Shown piece by piece: positions 59,287 through 64,000 of a stretch of DNA of 64,000 bases. The notes under the pieces were generated by a model. The model was not told where the DNA came from. It did no database searches and saw only the letters and a list, made by a program, of their open reading frames with translations. Origin of the DNA: Tachypleus tridentatus (lineage: Eukaryota; Arthropoda; Merostomata; Xiphosura; Limulidae); contig NC_134833.1 in NCBI RefSeq assembly GCF_004210375.1, positions 17,911,396-17,975,395 on the forward strand. Reading direction: 5' to 3'. How positions within the stretch are numbered: the first letter of the stretch is position 1; each line of letters opens with the position of its first letter. The position numbers and the translations under genes are program-made.

Positions 59287-62200
59287 TAGAGTTTCCGTAA
59301 TATTCCAGAATGTCTGTGCTTGAAGTTTCTGTAATATTCCAGAATGTCTGTGCTTGAAGCTTCTGTAATATTCCAGAACGTCTATGCTTGAAGTTTCTGT
59401 AATATTCCAAAATGTATGTGCTTGAAGTTTCTGTAATATTCCAAAATGTCTGTGCGTGAAGCTTCTGTAATATTCTAGAATGTCTATGCTTGAAGTTTCT
59501 GTAATATTCCAAAATGTCTGTGCTTGAAGTTTCTGTAATATTCTAGAATGTCTCTGCTTTAAGTTTCTGTAATATTCCAAAATGTCTGTGCTTGAAGTTT
59601 CTGTAATATTCTAGAATGTCTCTGCTTTAAGTTTCTGTAATATTCTAGAATGTCTCTGCTTTAAGTTTCTGTAATATTCTAGAATGTCTCTGCTTGAAGT
59701 TTCTGTAATATTCCAGAATGTCTCTGCTTGAAGTTTCTGTAATATTCCAGTATGTCTATGCTTGAAATTTCTGTAATATTCCAGAATGTCTATGCTTGAA
59801 GTTTTTGTAATATTCCAGAATGTCTCTGCTTGAAGTTTCTGTAATATTCCAGAATGTCTCCGCTTGAAGTTTCTGTAATATTCCAGTATGTCTATGCTTG
59901 AAGTTTCTGTAATATTCCAGAATGTCTATGCTTGAAGTTTTTGTAATATTCCAGAATGTCTATGCTTGAAGTTTTTGTAATATTCCAGAATGTCTATACT
60001 TGAAGTTTCTGTAATATTTCAGAATGTCTATGCTTGAAGTTTTTGTAATATTCCAGAATGTCTATGCTTGAAGTTTCTGTAATATTCTAGAATGTCTATG
60101 CTTGAAATTTTTGTAATATTCCAGAATGTCTCTGCTTGAAATTTCTGTAATATTCCAAAATGTCTGTGCTTGAAGTTTCTGTAATATTCCAAAATGTCTG
60201 TGCGTGAAGCTTCTGTAATATTCTAGAGTGTCTATGCTTGAAGTTTCTGTAATATTCCAGAATGTCTATGCTTGAAGTTTTTGTAATATTCCATAATGTC
60301 TCTGCTTGAAGTTTCTGTAATATTCCAGAATGTCTCTGCTTGAAGTTTCTGTAATATTCCAGAATGTCTATGCTTGAAGTTTTTGTAATATTGCAGAATG
60401 TCTCTGCTTGAAGTTTCTGTAATATTCAAGAATGTCTCTGCTTGAAGTTTCTGTAATATTCCAGAATGTCTATGCTTGAAGTTTCTGTAATATTCCAGAA
60501 TGTCTATGCTTGAAGTTTTTGTAATATTCCAGAATGTCTCTGCTTGAAGTTTCTGTAATATTCAAGAATGTTTGTGCTTGAAGTTTCTGTAATATTCTAG
60601 AATGTCTCTGCTTTAAGTTTCTGTAATATTCTAGAATGTCTCTGCTTGAAGTTTCTGTAATATTCCAGAATGTCTCTGCTTGAAGTTTCTGTAATATTCC
60701 AGTATGTCTATGCTTGAAATTTCTGTAATATTCCAGAATGTCTATGCTTGAAGTTTTTGTAATATTTCAGAATGTCTCTGCTTGAAGTTTCTGTAATATT
60801 CCAGAATGTCTCCGCTTGAAGTTTCTGTAATATTCCAGTATGTCTATGCTTGAAGTTTCTGTAATATTCCAGAATGTCTATGCTTGAAGTTTTTGTAATA
60901 TTCCAGAATGTCTATGCTTGAAGTTTTTGTAATATTCCAGAATGTCTATACTTGAAGTTTCTGTAATATTCCAGAATGTCTATGCTTGAAGTTTTTGTAA
61001 TATTCCAGAATGTCTATGCTTGAAGTTTCTGTAATATTCTAGAATGTCTATGCTTGAAATTTTTGTAATATTCCAGAATGTCTCTGCTTGAAATTTCTGT
61101 AATATTCCAAAATGTCTGTGCTTGAAGTTTCTGTAATATTCCAAAATGTCTGTGCGTGAAGCTTCTGTAATATTCTAGAGTGTCTATGCTTGAAGTTTCT
61201 GTAATATTCCAGAATGTCTATGCTTGAAGTTTTTGTAATATTCCATAATGTCTCTGCTTGAAGTTTCTGTAATATTCCAGAATGTCTCTGCTTGAAGTTT
61301 CTGTAATATTCCAGAATGTCTATGCTTGAAGTTTTTGTAATATTGCAGAATGTCTCTGCTTGAAGTTTCTGTAATATTCCAGAATGTCTCTGCTTGAAGT
61401 TTCTGTAATATTCCAGAATGTCTATGCTTGAAGTTTCTGTAATATTCCAGAATGTCTATGCTTGAAGTTTTTGTAATATTCCAGAATGTCTCTGCTTGAA
61501 GTTTCTGTAATATTCAAGAATGTCTCTGCTTGAAGTTTCTGTAATATTCAAGAATGTCTCTGCTTGAAGTTTCTGTAATATTCCAGAATGTCTATGCTTG
61601 AAGTTTCTGTAATATTCTAGAATGTCTCTGCTTGAAATTTCTGTAATATTCCAAAATGTCTGTGCTTGAAGTTTCTGTAATATTTCAAAATGTCTGTGCT
61701 CGAAGTTTCTGTAATATTCTAGAATGCCTCTGCTTGAAGTTTCTGTAATATTCCAGAATGTCTTTGCTTGAAATTTCTGTAATATTCCAGAATGTCTATG
61801 CTTGAAGTTTTTGTAATATTCCAGAATGTCTATGCTTGAAGTTTCTGTAATATTCCAGAATGTCTATGCTTGAAGTTTCTGTAATATTCTAGAATGTCTA
61901 TGCTTGAAGTTTTTGTAATATTCCAGAATGTATATACTTGAAGTTTCTGTAATATTCCAGAATGTCTCTGCTTGAAATTTCTGTAATATTCCAGAATGTA
62001 TATGCTTGAAGTTTTTGTAATATTCCAGAATGTATATACTTGAAGTTTCTGTAATATTCCAGAATGTCTATGCTTGAAGTTTCTGTAATATTCTAGAATG
62101 TCTCTGCTTGAAGTTTTTGTAATATTCCAGAATGTCTATGCTTGAAGTTTCTGTAATATTCCAAAATGTCGATGCTTGAAGTTTTCGTAATATTCCAGAA

Positions 62201-64000
62201 TATCTATGCTTGAAGTTTCTGTAATATTCCAAAATGTCGATGCTTGAAGTTTCTGTAATATTCCAGAATGTCTATGCTTGAAGTTTCTGTAATATTCCAA
62301 AATGTCGATGCTTGAAGTTTTCGTAATATTCCAGAATGTCTATGCTTGAAATTTCTGTAATATTCCAAAATGTCGATGCTTGAAGTTTTTGTAATATTCC
62401 AGAATGTCTATGCTTGAAGTTTCTGTAATATTCCAGAATGTCTATGCTTGAAGTTTCTGTAATATTCCAAAATGTCGATGCTTGAAGATTCTGTATATTC
62501 CAGAATGTCTATGCTTGAAGTTTCTGTAATATTCCAGAATGTCTATGCTTGAAGTTTCTGTAATATTCCAGAATGTCTATGCTTGAAGTTTCTGTAATAT
62601 TCCAAAATGTCGATGCTTGAAGATTCTGTATATTCCAGAATGTCTATGCTTGAAGTTTCTGTAATATTCCAGAATGTATATACTTGAAGTTTCTGTAATA
62701 TTCCAGAATGTCTATGCTTGAAGTTTCTGTAATATTCCAAAATGTCGATGCTTGAAGATTCTGTATATTCCAGAATGTCTATGCTTGAAGTTTCTGTAAT
62801 ATTACAGAATGTATATACTTGAAGTTTCTGTAACATTCCAGAATGTCTGTGCGTGAAGTTTCTGTAATATTCTAGAATGTCTCTGCTTGAAGTTTCTGTA
62901 ATATTCTAGAATGTCTCTGCTTGAAGTTTCTGTAATATTCCAGAATGTCTCTGCTTGAAGTTTCTGTAATGTTCCAGAATGTCTCTGCTTGAAATTTCTG
63001 TAATATTCCAGAATGTCTCTGCTTGAAGTTTTTGTAATATTCCAAAATGTCTCTGCTTGAAGATTCTGTATATTCCAGAATGTCTCTGCTTGAAGTTTCT
63101 GTAATATTCCAAAATGTCTCTGCTTGAAGTTTCTGTAATATTCCAGAATGTCTATGCTTGAAGTTTTTGTAATATTCCAAAATGTCTCTGCTTGAAGATT
63201 CTGTATATTCCAGAATGTCTCTGCTTGAAGTTTCTGTAATATTCCAAAATGTCGATGCTTGAAGATTCTGTATATTCCAGAATGTCTATGCTTGAAGTTT
63301 CTGTAATATTCCAGAATGTATATACTTGAAGTTTCTGTAATATTCTAGAATGTCTATGCTTGAAATTTTTGTAATATTCCAAAATGTCTCTGCTTGAAAT
63401 TTCTGTAATATTCCAAAATGTCTGTGCTTGAAGTTTCTGTAATATTTCAAAATGTCTGTGCTCGAAGTTTCTGTAATATTCTAGAATGCCTCTGCTTGAA
63501 GTTTCTGTAATATTCCAGAATGTCTCTGCTTGAAATTTCTGTAATATTCCAGAATGTCTATGCTTGAATTTTTTTAATATTCCAGAATGTCTATGCTTGA
63601 AGTTTCTGTAATATTCCAGAATGTCTATGCTTGAAGTTTCTGTAATATTCTAGAATGTCTATGCTTGAAGTTTTTGTAATATTCCAGAATGTATATACTT
63701 GAAGTTTCTGTAATATTCCAGAATGTCTCTGCTTGAAATTTCTGTAATATTCCAGAATGTCTATGCTTGAAGGTTTTGTAATATTCCAGAATGTATATAC
63801 TTGAAGTTTCTGTAATATTCCAGAATGTCTATGCTTGAAGTTTCTGTAATATTCTAGAATGTCTCTGCTTGAAGTTTTTGTAATATTCCAGAATGTCTAT
63901 GCTTGAAGTTTCTGTAATATTCCAGAATGTCTATGCTTGAAGATTCTGTAATATTCCAAAATGTCGATGCTTGAAGATTCTGTATATTCCAGAATGTCTA
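59287..64000. repeat. 34-bp satellite, at least 4.7 kb, continues past the window
   Basis: The unit CTTGAAGTTTCTGTAATATT, CCAGAATGTCTATG repeats about 139 times; a 33-base variant (GAAGATTCTGTATATTCCAG) appears after about 62480. Two higher-order duplications are visible from rare variants: TTCTAGAGTG at 60221 and 61173 (952 bases, 28 units) and the TGTCTGTGCTCGAAG block at 61691 and 63453 (1762 bases). Open frames on the minus strand reflect the unit, not genes. Confidence 0.97.

Noticed and set aside
59203..63382. Open frames of 65-125 codons on the minus strand in the terminal array
   Set aside because: They track the 34-bp unit and stop at random unit variants; there is no start context or splice structure.
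59287..64000. CRISPR-like regular repetition
   Set aside because: Units are contiguous, with no unique spacers, in a eukaryotic context. These are satellites.

Overview
This is an AT-rich animal genomic window, not bacterial: the one convincing gene is split by spliceosomal introns, and most of the rest is retroelement and satellite DNA. Two very abundant tRNA-headed SINE families fill the flanks. From memory, this style of SINE (Thr-like head, tail ending in an AAAC run) is typical of horseshoe crab genomes, so a chelicerate is the likely source. That assignment is an inference, not something the window proves.

Layout. 1-5.7 kb: SINE fragments, a dead mariner transposase, a dead copy of a repetitive invertebrate gene family, and a 10-bp heat-shock-element-like array. 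5.8-8.3 kb: AT-rich DNA that should hold the 3' UTR of the gene. 8.3-25.1 kb: SLC25A38 (mitochondrial glycine carrier) on the minus strand, rebuilt here from ten coding exons into 283 residues, with one GC-AG intron and two very small terminal coding exons. 25.1-29.3 kb: upstream flank and presumed promoter, with no other gene seen. 29.3-50.2 kb: a dense graveyard of SINE-A (Thr-like) and SINE-B (Val-like) copies, a fold-back mini-element, an 11-bp satellite, minisatellites and a rearranged Penelope-like element (PLE) with a GIY-YIG endonuclease fragment. 50.2-64 kb: three further tandem arrays, a 47-bp minisatellite, a 3.7-kb 18-bp satellite and a 34-bp satellite of at least 4.7 kb that runs off the end of the window, with a few SINEs between them.

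The long reading frames inside the satellites are by-products of the repeat unit and are not called as genes. The most interesting non-coding signals are hammerhead-ribozyme-like cores at the ends of PLE-derived elements, three of which are visible with their paired stems; one lies inside a perfect target-site-duplicated fold-back element. Also notable are the unusual splice context of SLC25A38 intron 6 and the higher-order duplications inside the satellites.
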